Shown: positions 15,720-24,105 of the stretch, piece by piece
How positions within the stretch are numbered: the first letter of the stretch is position 1
Layout: each line of letters opens with the position of its first letter
Assembly: GCF_010820665.1 (NCBI RefSeq)
Contig: NZ_JAAIKC010000001.1
Coordinates: forward strand, 558,001 to 622,000
From: Paenibacillus sp. SYP-B3998
GTDB lineage: Bacteria; Bacillota; Bacilli; Paenibacillales; NBRC-103111
DNA: 64,000 nucleotides
Direction: 5' to 3'
Made by a program: the position numbers and the translations under genes
The notes under the pieces: model-generated
The model's database searches: none
The model's input: only the letters and a program-made list of their open reading frames with translations
What the model was told of the DNA's origin: nothing

Positions 15720-16131
15720 ATGGAAAATTTAAACGATGACAAAAGTAATATTTTAGAAAGCAAAAGAACCAAAAAAATATGCTCAAATTTTACTTTCAAT
15801 TGGATTGCTATTCATTGGTTTAATTGGATATGGAATTTACTGGGCTTTCTTTGACGTGAATCGCCTACCGACGGGTGATTTAATTGAACAATCTACCTTT
15901 CCAAACGGCAAATATACAATTAATGCGTACGTACCTAGCGGGGGGGCAACGACTGACTTTGCTGTAAGAGCAGAACTTGTTTTCAACAAAAACTCTAAGA
16001 AGAAAAAGAATATCTATTGGAATTATAGAGAAGAGAATGCATATATCGTATGGATCGATGATGATACTGTTAGAATTAACGGTCACGTCTTAAGATTGCC
16101 AAATGAGAAATATGATTTCAGGAGTGATTGA
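15720..16131 (+). pseudogene. DUF5412 membrane protein with A7 frameshift
   Basis: GGAGGG and ATG 15720 open MENLNDDKSNILESKRTKK. With one A fewer in the A7 run at 15771-15777, the frame would continue YAQILLSIGLLFIGLIGYGI and into WAFFDVNRLPTGDLIEQSTF, then RAELVFNKNSKKKKNIYWNY. This matches DUF5412: one membrane helix and a small extracytoplasmic domain. As written, the gene is broken. The run is a typical place for slippage or a sequencing error. Confidence 0.75.
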
Positions 16132-16512
16132 ACTTACTATTTAAGGAATTAAGTTTACGGGAAAATTTAGGGGAATTAACAACCCAAACGTATTAAATGT
16201 TTATTAATACTTCTTCAAAACCCCAATGATGCCTAATCAAGTTTTCTAAGGCTATACAACGAACTTTCATTATTATCTTCCTCTCTTCCCCTTAAAACAT
16301 GAGATTCATTGGATATTACCTTTGGATTTCTCTAAATAAAAAAACACAAAATGACATAAGTTTATACAAAAACGGATACCAATAATACACACGACGCAAA
16401 AAAATTAGACTCATAGCATTTACAAATTCTTAATTAGCATTATATGGAAGAAGAGGTTATATTACCTATATGACTTGCGCAGGTCAAAAAGATTTTTGGA
16501 GGCTACTCAAAA
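16132..16512. other. 381-base gap with a weak cassette-type site
   Basis: There is no gene here. Bases 16292-16310 (TTAAAACATGAGATTCATT) resemble a variant II site with an extra base. The rest is AT-rich and probably contains the promoter of the secreted-protein gene at 16513. No clear -35/-10 pair could be fixed. Confidence 0.4.
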
Positions 16513-17364
16513 ATGAAGAAATTATTTGCTGCAACTGTCCTATCATTTGTTCTAGTATTATCTTCTTCCGCTAATGCTTTTGCTGCCGAATCTACTACAG
16601 TTTACAACGAAAGTACATTGCAATCAAAGGTTCAAGATTTTTACAAGAAACATAAAAACCAAGCGGTACTTTCTAAATCCGATCTTGAAGAAGCCGAAGC
16701 AATTAATAACCAAGTAATTAGTTTTGTGAGAAAATACGATATTAAAACTACAGGCCCATATAAAGCCTTGGATTACACAGAAACTGACCTAAGCAAAAAT
16801 ATTGAAGCAAGCCTAAATTTAGATGAGCCTTTTTTAAATAGTACAAAAATAGCTACTGCTTTTTTAAATTCAAATACTGCTAGAGATGCCGCTAAAAAAT
16901 ATGCAAAAGATAATGGATATGGTGATATTACTTGGGACAATAAAGCGGATGCCTTAAGACATTTTTCATGGAACTTTTTAATGGGAAAATCAATCGGCGT
17001 ATCCGAGGCAAGAACAATTGCAAACAACCATGAAATAGCAGGAGTAGCCGCAGCGAACTATATAAATCGTAGTGACCTTACTTATAATGAAAAACTAGTT
17101 TATGGTACAATGTACGGGAAACAAACTCGCGAGAAAACACTCAATGATAAGCGAGAGTTCAACCTTGCATTTTATGATCCGAGTATTATGGATCTTGTTA
17201 ATAATGCAGAAGGTAGAAGTTATTCAAGTAATTCAAGTTATTCAAGTTCTCAGTATTTGGAGGCATTTAACTACGCAGTTGGCAATTCCTCCTACTTAAT
17301 TACTGATCTTTTCCAAGTATCTAATACTACTAGAGATCGTGCTTGGTTAGTTTGGTACTATTAA
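16513..17364 (+). CDS. Secreted DUF6973-like protein
   Basis: The 283-residue protein has a signal peptide with cleavage near AFA-AE (residue 24). The C-terminal half carries NKADALRHFSWNFLMGKSIG and NNHEIAG, a His-containing arrangement typical of DUF6973-like extracellular domains. It is unusual in carrying a Ser/Tyr-rich tract near residue 240, encoded by a small tandem repeat (TATTCAAGT units at about 17219-17251). Function unknown; a secreted enzyme or effector is possible. TTTGGAGG precedes the ATG. Confidence 0.7.
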   Translation: MKKLFAATVLSFVLVLSSSANAFAAESTTVYNESTLQSKVQDFYKKHKNQAVLSKSDLEEAEAINNQVISFVRKYDIKTTGPYKALDYTETDLSKNIEASLNLDEPFLNSTKIATAFLNSNTARDAAKKYAKDNGYGDITWDNKADALRHFSWNFLMGKSIGVSEARTIANNHEIAGVAAANYINRSDLTYNEKLVYGTMYGKQTREKTLNDKREFNLAFYDPSIMDLVNNAEGRSYSSNSSYSSSQYLEAFNYAVGNSSYLITDLFQVSNTTRDRAWLVWYY

Positions 17365-17459
17365 AATATTCACAAGTTCACTGCTAACTCCGTAATATTT
17401 TTGCTTGCGGAGTTAGCAAGCCTATATTGCAATTTATTAACTTTAAGGAGCGCACTATT

Positions 17460-17789
17460 TTGAAAAAGTTTAATATCGTCTTTGGCATATTCAGCTTATT
17501 GTTTGCATTAGCTTTTTACACAGTTTCTATAATGTGGATTGGTATGAGCAGATTCGACGCTAGTGAAGCCCCACCAGGAGACATCACAGATCAAGCTAAA
17601 ACTCATTTACTGATATCATATCCCGCATATTTTTTACTCATTCTTTCCGTTATTTATGTTGCAATGCTTTTACCATATAGACCATTTTGGAATAATAAAA
17701 AGAATGCATTAGCTTATTATATTTTGCTAATAACTTCAGAGGGAATCCTAATGGCAAGTGCCTTATATTATTTTCTCTGGTTCACATAG
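17460..17789 (+). CDS. Three-helix membrane protein
   Basis: From TTG at 17460, with AAGGAG ten bases upstream, the protein has 109 residues. It has hydrophobic segments at about 5-25, 48-70 and 82-104. No family is recognised. A hairpin with TAACTCCG and CGGAGTTA arms at about 17383-17414 separates it from the secreted gene upstream. An in-frame ATG at 17427 lacks a ribosome binding site. Confidence 0.6.
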   Translation: MKKFNIVFGIFSLLFALAFYTVSIMWIGMSRFDASEAPPGDITDQAKTHLLISYPAYFLLILSVIYVAMLLPYRPFWNNKKNALAYYILLITSEGILMASALYYFLWFT

Positions 17790-17822
17790 CCATTGTTTTG
17801 CGATAATCTATTTGCACTCAGT

Positions 17823-18667
17823 TTAATAGTTACAATTGAAATGTAGTTTTCTATTCGTAACTTCATTTACAGTATGTATAGCGTATCGCGACTCCAGTTC
17901 TTTTACTTTTAGCTCCACATCTTTAATCAAGTTAGAGAATTGTTGATATGTTAAATCTCCATGTTTGATATTCAACATGAATTCTCTTTCAGAGCCATCA
18001 TAGTAAATTGAAGAGGCGAAGTTGGAGAAGTCAGTATCATAAAATCGGATAATAAATTTTAGGAAATGCAATGACATCATTGCTTTTTTTGTGTTGTAGC
18101 CATACTTTTCAATAACTTCTTTTTGTAGTTCTGAGTTCGGGTTAAGTATATCTTTCATTTGTCCATGATACATACCATAGCAGCTATTGTATAAATTCCT
18201 TAAGTTTATCCTTGTTATTTCATCCCCTCAGTCCAACAATCTTATTTATTTCTGGAATACTAAAAGTCTCAATTTCTACCGAATACAGCAGCTCTAAAAA
18301 CGTTAGGTTTGAGTTATAAAGCAATTTTTCTAACTTTCGCACATCGTGGATTTCTACATCTTCAATTTCAGAAGTTGTAAAGTTTTTATAGACTACTCCA
18401 TTATATAAATCATCAAAAGTTGGCAACACAAATAACTTTAGCTTTATTTGAAGCATAATCGTCTGCCACATAATCAAATATAACCCAACTAACACCTTGC
18501 GAACGAAGATTTGATAACTTAATGCAAATTTTTTTGTCGCCTATTTTTAAATAATAATGTTTCGCTATTTCAATACTGAATATGGTTTCAGTAGCAATCT
18601 CTTTTATTATTTTATCGATTTCTGGATGACCTTTACTATCTCTCCGAATTTTTCTCAGGTACCCCAA
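17823..18667 (-). pseudogene. Nucleotidyltransferase-superfamily gene, broken
   Basis: Three reading frames join into one protein. It starts MGYLRKIRRDSKG and runs through VSWVIFDYVADDYASNKAKV. A shift near 18425 leads to TFDDLYNGVVYKNFTTSEIE and DVEIHDVRKLEKLLYNSNLT. A shift near 18225 leads to DEITRINLRNLYNSCYGMYH and the C-terminus. The middle segment resembles DNA polymerase beta superfamily proteins such as RlaP. The N-terminal segment does not clearly belong, so a deletion fusion is possible. Two frameshifts make it non-functional. Confidence 0.6.
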
Positions 18668-18707
18668 AACATTGATTTTTTAAATCGAAAATATCAATAT
18701 TCTATAT

Positions 18708-18735
18708 AGGATTCATCTTGATGAATCCTTTTTTT
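18708..18735 (+). terminator. Rho-independent terminator at the region boundary
   Basis: AGGATTCATC and GATGAATCCT form a perfect 10-bp stem followed by TTTTTTT. No plus-strand gene lies directly upstream, so it probably belonged to a gene removed when the accessory DNA entered. Confidence 0.8.
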
Positions 18736-18784
18736 AAAAGAATTGATTAGGACTATTTTTGTCCCTATTCACATACCGGAAGCG

Positions 18785-18835
18785 TTAATCATATATCCCT
18801 TTCACCGTCTCAACACATGTGGAGTACGTAATATG
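18785..18835. repeat. Direct repeat, copy 2 (ACACATGTGGAGT)
   Basis: TATATCCCT, TTCACCGTCT and ACACATGTGGAGTACGT match the copy at 13415. It lies at the point where AT-rich accessory DNA changes to core-like DNA, so it could mark an element end. Confidence 0.55.
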
Positions 18836-18936
18836 GATTTCTGAATAAATAAATCAGATGTGACAATATGACGCCAATGAATTAAACTGATTAACGACTA
18901 AGCATCCAAATACCCCTTAATAGGGAGGACAAGATA

Positions 18937-18960
18937 ATGACCATATCTACATGCCGATGA
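18937..18960 (+). CDS. Seven-codon leader ORF overlapping the AraC start
   Basis: ATG at 18937 follows GGGAGG with good spacing and encodes MTISTCR. Its stop TGA overlaps the ATG at 18957 of the AraC regulator in an ATGA junction. The regulator has no other ribosome binding site. It is therefore either a translationally coupled leader peptide or the relic of a frameshifted longer N-terminus. Confidence 0.5.
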   Translation: MTISTCR

Positions 18961-19832
18961 GTGACAGAACGGTTAAAGTGCCGCAAGGTCTAGAAATTAC
19001 ATCTAATAATCAAAGTACATTGAAGGTACAAGGGTTCACGGTCGTAGAGTCCTGCACACGTACGCGTGGGAAGCAAGGTTCTATGTTTCTAGACGATCAC
19101 CTGCTGTTGTTTGTACTAGAAGGCATTTACAAGATCCACTTTGGAAATCAGACGTATATTGTTCGCAAAAATGAAATGGTCTTATTGCAGAGAGCCATCG
19201 TGATTCATTATGAAAAATCAGGCGAGCCCAACAAGGACTATTCGCTGGAATACATGATGTTTTTTCTGAAGGATGAATTGCTCAAAGAATTTATCAAAAT
19301 GAGTAACATTAAATTCACGCAGCCGTCGGAGCTAGTGCCTGTATTGATTCATCCTGTGAATGTACGGCTGCAGAAATACATAGAGTCGATTAAACCCTAT
19401 TTCAACGAGTCTGAAAAAATAGAAGACAGTTTGGTCCGCATTAAGTTGCTAGAGCTATTGTTCGATATCGCTAGTGAGAAAGAATCGATGATGCAGCAAC
19501 TGCTCCAACTTAAGCAACAAGTGCGTTCGAATCTTTCAATGATTATTGAAGAAAATATCATGAATCCCGTATCAATAAAGGATTTGGCCTATTTATCGGG
19601 CAGAAGCCTGTCGAGCTTCAAACGGGATTTCCAAAGCATTTACAACATGCCTCCATCCAAATGGATACAACAGCGTCGATTGGAGAAGGCCAAAGAGTTG
19701 CTGACTTATACGGCTATGTCAGTTACAGATGTTTGCTTTACAACAGGCTTCGAAAACGCCACTCATTTCTCCAAAGTGTTCAAAGATTACTTCGGCTGTC
19801 CACCGTCCTCCCTTAAGCAGGAGTTAAGTTGA
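18957..19832 (+). CDS. AraC family transcriptional regulator
   Basis: The 291-residue protein has an N-terminal ExsA-like cupin domain (LLLFVLEGIYKIHFGNQTYI and an RKNEMVLLQ stretch) followed by two helix-turn-helix motifs from about residue 195. Those are PVSIKDLAYLSGRSLSSFKR and VTDVCFTTGFENATHFSKVF. It probably activates a target in response to a ligand; the neighbours do not say which. The start at 18957 is coupled to the leader ORF; ATG 18951 is an alternative. A terminator follows. Confidence 0.88.
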   Translation: MSDRTVKVPQGLEITSNNQSTLKVQGFTVVESCTRTRGKQGSMFLDDHLLLFVLEGIYKIHFGNQTYIVRKNEMVLLQRAIVIHYEKSGEPNKDYSLEYMMFFLKDELLKEFIKMSNIKFTQPSELVPVLIHPVNVRLQKYIESIKPYFNESEKIEDSLVRIKLLELLFDIASEKESMMQQLLQLKQQVRSNLSMIIEENIMNPVSIKDLAYLSGRSLSSFKRDFQSIYNMPPSKWIQQRRLEKAKELLTYTAMSVTDVCFTTGFENATHFSKVFKDYFGCPPSSLKQELS

Positions 19833-19847
19833 ATATAAACGAAGAGA

Positions 19848-19893
19848 AGAAACCCCGATTCGGCACTTTAATTGCTGAATGGGGTTTCTTTCG
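19848..19893 (+). terminator. Rho-independent terminator
   Basis: GAAACCCCGATTCGGCA pairs with TGCTGAATGGGGTTTC with one bulge, followed by TTTCG. It ends the AraC gene. The 200 bases after it hold nothing recognisable. Confidence 0.75.
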
Positions 19894-20102
19894 TTAAACG
19901 ATTGGACTGGAAATGATTAAAACATAAAGCGAGTGATTGGTGAACGAGAGGCTTACGATAATAAATTGAGCCAAATGAAAAGATAAGTTGGACTTCTAAG
20001 AACAGTTGAACGTAAACAGCCGTGTTAAGCTGAAGTCATCGCCTAACTATCAAATATATCTAATTGGGCCGATGAATATATTCCTAAGGAGAGAAATTTA
20101 TT

Positions 20103-20567
20103 ATGTCCATGTCTGACCTGTCCCCACAAAATAATAAGCGTACTTTTGCCTCTATGAAGGGTCATCATGTTGCTGTACGTGTTCCTGATTACGAGGCAAG
20201 TAAACGGTGGTTCGTTGAGAAATTGGATTTCCGAGTCGTGCAAGAGTGGCCTTACGGGGATATGAATCTTGCTTACTTAGCACCTGCGAATGACAATACG
20301 TTTTTCATAGAAATTCTTGGTGGGGGAACACCGAGTAACGCTCCCATTCCTTCCACGGTCAACGACAGTCTTCATGAGGCTGGTTACCATCACTTCTGTC
20401 TCCATGTAGACAGGATGGACGATATGATCGCTGAGTTGCGTCGGCGTGGTGTAACGATTATCGGCGAACCGTTTGAGTTGGAAGCGATCAATCGTCGCCT
20501 GGCCTTCATAGCCGACCAATGGGGCAACCTCATCGAACTCGCTCAATTACTTGAAAATGAAATTTAA
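20103..20567 (+). CDS. VOC family (glyoxalase/dioxygenase fold) protein
   Basis: The 154-residue protein has two beta-alpha-beta-beta-beta modules: MKGHHVAVRVPDYEASKRWF at about 19-38, and HEAGYHHFCLHVDRMDDM at about 91-108. It ends ADQWGNLIEL. The metal ligands H21/H22, E72 (FFIEIL), H97/H98 and E148 are plausible. The family includes glyoxalase I, ring-cleaving dioxygenases and antibiotic-binding proteins; the substrate is unknown. Upstream is TAAGGAGAG. A strong bidirectional hairpin follows. Confidence 0.85.
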   Translation: MSMSDLSPQNNKRTFASMKGHHVAVRVPDYEASKRWFVEKLDFRVVQEWPYGDMNLAYLAPANDNTFFIEILGGGTPSNAPIPSTVNDSLHEAGYHHFCLHVDRMDDMIAELRRRGVTIIGEPFELEAINRRLAFIADQWGNLIELAQLLENEI

Positions 20568-20580
20568 GACTTTAATTAAA

Positions 20581-20617
20581 CAGAAACAGGATGCATCATA
20601 GCTGCATCCTGTTTCTG
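20581..20617. terminator. Bidirectional hairpin terminator
   Basis: A perfect 15-bp stem (CAGAAACAGGATGCA and its complement) with a 7-base loop separates the convergent VOC and SIMPL genes. Confidence 0.85.
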
Positions 20618-20649
20618 CTAGTTTAAATGATAGCTTGCTCATGCGGTGC

Positions 20650-21411
20650 TTATTGAAAATCATATTGAACGCTAACGCTTGTTTTTATTTTTAACTCTCC
20701 TGCAGAAATAGATGTTGCTGCATTAGATGCAGTGCTTTGTTTCATCGCAATAGAACTCACATTATCGAAATAAATCGGTGAAGCATAGCTTCCATTAAGT
20801 GTTACATTCATTACACCTTTTAGTTCTTTGCTCGCATTTTTGGCAATTGCTTTTGCTTTATTTTGAGCGTTACTCATCGCTTTGTCGATCGCCTGAATTT
20901 CATATTCCTGACGCTTTTCAGTGTCAAATTGGACACCATTAATTTGATTGGCTCCAGCGTCTGAAGCAGAATCTAGTAATAAGCCTATTTTATCCATATC
21001 CCTATAGGTTAGTTGAACGGTTTGTGTTGCTGTGTAACCAGTGATTTTAGGTTCCTTGTCATCATATGAATAAACAGGCTGAACTTGAAATCCGGTTGTT
21101 TTCACATCTTTTTTGTCGAATTTATAGGTATCATAAAATACCTTCTCAAGATTGGCGAAACTTTGAGCGTTCTTGGTTTGTGCATTATTTGCAGTATCAG
21201 CCTTGGTGACAATCCCTAATGTGATATAAGCAACATCTGGCGTTAAAGTGAGCTCTCCTTCTCCAACTACGGAAATGGCATGCTTTTCAGTTTCGCTCGT
21301 TGCTGCAAATGCAGGCTTTGAGTTTAAAGGATTTAAATTTGAATACATAAAAAAGGCTAACAATACAACAAAGAATCCTACATAAAATGAATATTTTACT
21401 TTTCGGTTCAT
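20650..21411 (-). CDS. SIMPL domain (DUF541) exported protein
   Basis: The 253-residue protein has an N-terminal membrane segment or signal (about 8-25) and the SIMPL pattern HAISVVGEGELTLTPDVAYI. It continues through TTGFQVQPVYSY, ITGYTATQTVQLTYRDMDKI and a C-terminal AKAIAKNASKEL. SIMPL proteins (BP26 type) are periplasmic or surface proteins that can form oligomers; their role is poorly known. ATG at 21411 follows AGGGGG; the longer frame has no site. Confidence 0.88.
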   Translation of the reverse strand: MNRKVKYSFYVGFFVVLLAFFMYSNLNPLNSKPAFAATSETEKHAISVVGEGELTLTPDVAYITLGIVTKADTANNAQTKNAQSFANLEKVFYDTYKFDKKDVKTTGFQVQPVYSYDDKEPKITGYTATQTVQLTYRDMDKIGLLLDSASDAGANQINGVQFDTEKRQEYEIQAIDKAMSNAQNKAKAIAKNASKELKGVMNVTLNGSYASPIYFDNVSSIAMKQSTASNAATSISAGELKIKTSVSVQYDFQ

Positions 21412-21841
21412 TCTTAATTCCCCCTGTTCTAAAATGAAATTCATCTATGGAGACGTGGAAATGATAGGAAATGTTGCAGTGCTTTTCGAAAATTATTTTG
21501 AGGCTGCTAGGTTTATCCACATACCGAGTAAATCATTTACAATCTGTATCGATAATCGGGGGTCCTATTGACTAATGTAAAAATTTAGCTAAAATTAGCT
21601 GGTGATAGGGTGTTTGAACCGAGAAAACTAGAATACTTTGTTGATGAGCCAGCATAGGTATCGACAATAGACGAGTTCCACGTACCGTTCCCCCTGCGAT
21701 TATTCCCTCCTCATTAATACACTTAAAACAGTCCGTTTTGTCATCTGCTTTAATTTTTTCAATGATTAGAAAGAGGAATGCAAAGCAAGTAAATGCATGT
21801 TTAGAAATTCAAATGAAGAGATTTTCCCCCTGGAGGCGTCT
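21412..21841. other. 430-base gap
   Basis: No gene or repeat is supported here. It should contain the divergent promoters of the SIMPL and lipoprotein genes. I could not define clear -35/-10 pairs. The ribosome binding site TGGAGG of the lipoprotein gene ends it. Confidence 0.4.
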
Positions 21842-22654
21842 ATGTTTATCATAATAAATCGTTTAAGAGCCATGATTATTATTGGGTTAATTGGGCTCGC
21901 TCTAGGTTCGCAGGGGTGTAGATCAAATGATAGCGTTAATCCTACATCAAGCCTGGTCGAAAGCACACCTACACCAAAGAGCACGGAAACTTTCGTTAAA
22001 AATGTTAAAGAGGAAATTATTTTAAAAGACATCATTGGTAATGAGGCATTACAAGATCAAAAGCAAACACCTGAAGAAGCAGTTGTACATTCAATCCAAT
22101 GGAAAATGTCTAATGATACAATTATTTCTGCATCAAAGGATTCAATCGTATCGAGTCATATAATCGGAAAGAATAGCTTGGTGTCAGTCAAACTACCTGA
22201 AACAACGAAAACGTGGTATAACTTTATTTTTCTCTCTTATAAGGATCAGAAGTGGGAGATTACAGGTGTGGTTGATCTGCCAATTCCAACTGCGGAAAAC
22301 CTTTCTTCTGAAAAAGAAGGCTTATCACTTCCCATGAGTAAGTTCGCTGCAATTAAATTTATGGGTCAAGACTCAAACTCAGATCATAGTTGGATATTTG
22401 CAAATGAAAGTAAATTTGCTGTCATTGGAAAGTATCCTCGAGAGGCATTAACGCTTCCTGCTAGTGCTAAGGAAGTTTTGATAAATGGTCATGATGCATG
22501 GGTCAGTCTAGAAAAGGAAAGCTCGCTTCTATTTTATTTTGATCAAGAATACCTGATTTGGATCAGTGGGAACATGTCTTTGGAAGAAATTCAGAGCTTA
22601 GCGAATTCCTTACCGTCAGTTGCTTCACCAAGGTTTCCTACAAAAATTAATTGA
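21842..22654 (+). CDS. Lipoprotein of unknown function
   Basis: From ATG 21842 (TGGAGG upstream) the 270-residue protein has a signal peptide ending in the lipobox LGSQGC at about residues 21-26. A Ser/Thr/Pro linker follows. The remaining 200 residues include EEAVVHSIQWKMSNDTIISA, a WYNFIFLSYKDQKWEITGV strand pair, and a C-terminal EEIQSLANSL helix. No family is recognised. It is probably a surface-anchored sensor or binding protein. Confidence 0.7.
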   Translation: MFIIINRLRAMIIIGLIGLALGSQGCRSNDSVNPTSSLVESTPTPKSTETFVKNVKEEIILKDIIGNEALQDQKQTPEEAVVHSIQWKMSNDTIISASKDSIVSSHIIGKNSLVSVKLPETTKTWYNFIFLSYKDQKWEITGVVDLPIPTAENLSSEKEGLSLPMSKFAAIKFMGQDSNSDHSWIFANESKFAVIGKYPREALTLPASAKEVLINGHDAWVSLEKESSLLFYFDQEYLIWISGNMSLEEIQSLANSLPSVASPRFPTKIN

Positions 22655-22840
22655 AAATAAACGCTATATCTAAGTATTTAGAGACTTACGAAGACAAATA
22701 ACTATGTTGCATTCAGAAGCCAAGCTGGTAAACAAGGGAACGGTGATGAGTTTAGGTTTTGCTGTTTTTGCTTATGGCGATAAAGAAAATAGGGAATAAT
22801 TGATGTGAAAGATGGAAAATCAAGCGGGAAAGGAGCGAAC

Positions 22841-22969
22841 ATGATGGAAGTGGATAACTTGCTAGAAGAGCTCTTTGCCTCCCAAGAAGAATGGTTAGTC
22901 ACCAAGAGTGAGCATGCCTTCACCATTGAGCCAGTTGCCAATCAAGATCACCTAGAATATGAAGACTGA
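22841..22969 (+). CDS. Small acidic protein (42 residues)
   Basis: AAAGGAGCGAAC precedes an ATG ATG start. The peptide begins MMEVDNLLEELFASQEEWL and ends DHLEYED. It is soluble and acidic, with one amphipathic helix. The good ribosome binding site and codon use support expression, but no relative is recognised. Confidence 0.5.
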   Translation: MMEVDNLLEELFASQEEWLVTKSEHAFTIEPVANQDHLEYED

Positions 22970-23061
22970 TTGATAATCATTTGAACTGAAATCCAATTCT
23001 GTCACAATAAGCTTCCTGATTTCGCCTTAGACTTAGATGTCCTAAGTTAGGAGGCTAGGTT

Positions 23062-23919
23062 ATGAAAATTTTAGTTACTGGAGCAACGGGTGTCATAGGG
23101 CGCTTGTTGCTTCCTCTTTTAGTAAAAGAAGGTCACGAAGTCATTGGTATGACTCACAACCCGTTATTAACTAGCCAGATTCGAACGCTTGGCGCGTCGG
23201 CTGTGCTGGTAGATGCTCTGGATCGAGATGCGGTCGCGGCTTCACTGCGCGAGGCTCGCCCTGAAGTTGTCATTCATCAACTTACCTCACTAAGCACGCT
23301 GAATGTGGCGGACAACGCCAAGATACGGACGGTAGGAACGCGAAATTTAGTGGATGCGGCACAAGCGGCAGGTGTGAGGCGCATGATTGCGCAAAGTATT
23401 TCCTGGGCTTATGAACCTGGCTCAGAACCTGCAAGGGAGGAAGCATCGCTAGATACGGAAGCTCCCTTACCGCGAAAAACGACAATTGACGGCGTTATTG
23501 CACTAGAGCGCGCGGTAGCAGAATTACCAGAGCACGTGATTCTTCGTTATGGCCAGCTTTACGGCCAAGGAACTTGGTACGATCATAATGGATTGTTCGA
23601 GGGAAAAGTGCGGCAGCAGCAAGTACCTGCAACGGAAGGCGTTAGTTCCTTCCTGCATGTTCACGATGCGGCTCAAGCTGCCTTAAAGGCACTGCACTGG
23701 CCGAATGGATCGGTGAATATCGTCGATGACGAACCCGCACAAGGAAAGGTCTGGCTTCCTTTCTACGCTTCGGTTATTGGAGCGCCTGCTCCGAAAATTG
23801 AAGATGTCAGCAATCGAGGGGAACGAGGAGCCTCCAATGCGAAAGCCCGCAATACGTATGGGTGGGAGCCTGCTTATCCCTCTTGGCGAGAAGGCTTCAA
23901 AGGTTCATTAAGCGAGTGA
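23062..23919 (+). CDS. NAD(P)-dependent epimerase/dehydratase (extended SDR)
   Basis: The 285-residue protein starts with the Rossmann motif TGATGVIG at residues 7-14. It has QSISWAYEP at about 111-119, and the region that should hold YxxxK reads RKTTIDGVIALERAV. The canonical Tyr-x-x-x-Lys is therefore not obvious, so the catalytic type is uncertain; binding or reductase roles are possible. AGGAGG lies seven bases before the ATG. A terminator follows, so it is monocistronic. Confidence 0.8.
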   Translation: MKILVTGATGVIGRLLLPLLVKEGHEVIGMTHNPLLTSQIRTLGASAVLVDALDRDAVAASLREARPEVVIHQLTSLSTLNVADNAKIRTVGTRNLVDAAQAAGVRRMIAQSISWAYEPGSEPAREEASLDTEAPLPRKTTIDGVIALERAVAELPEHVILRYGQLYGQGTWYDHNGLFEGKVRQQQVPATEGVSSFLHVHDAAQAALKALHWPNGSVNIVDDEPAQGKVWLPFYASVIGAPAPKIEDVSNRGERGASNAKARNTYGWEPAYPSWREGFKGSLSE

Positions 23920-23936
23920 ATGTATAGATAGACGAC

Positions 23937-23960
23937 GGCTGCCATTATGGCAGCCCTTTT
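23937..23960 (+). terminator. Rho-independent terminator
   Basis: GGCTGCC and GGCAGCC form a perfect stem with loop ATTAT, followed by CTTTTCG. Confidence 0.8.
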
Positions 23961-24052
23961 CGTTTTATGGCAGAGAAGAATGAACAACGATTATCTAGAA
24001 TAGATATAAAGAGAGGTAGACGAGTTTGAAAATCTAACAAAAGCGTAAATGA

Positions 24053-24066
24053 TGGAAGCGCTTGAA
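24053..24066 (+). promoter_or_regulatory. Possible cre (CcpA) site
   Basis: TGGAAGCGCTTGAA agrees with the cre consensus TGNAANCGNTNNCA at all but one fixed base. It lies 40 bases before the catalase start. It suggests carbon control of catalase but needs binding data. Confidence 0.4.
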
Positions 24067-24105
24067 AAATGACTTTCAAAACGATGATGGATGAGGTGAT
24101 TCCAA

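Noticed and set aside
17375-17420. TAACTCCG/CGGAGTTA hairpin as a separate terminator
   Set aside because: The stem is good, but the T-rich segment lies in the loop and not after the stem, so it is mentioned only with the gene.
1-18780. A classical integron with integrase
   Set aside because: No tyrosine or serine recombinase is encoded anywhere in the window, and the sites lack the GTTRRRY core of known attC sites.
23536-23570. CRISPR or tandem repeat arrays
   Set aside because: No regularly spaced repeats were found in the window. The only tandem repeat is the short TATTCAAGT run inside the gene at 16513.
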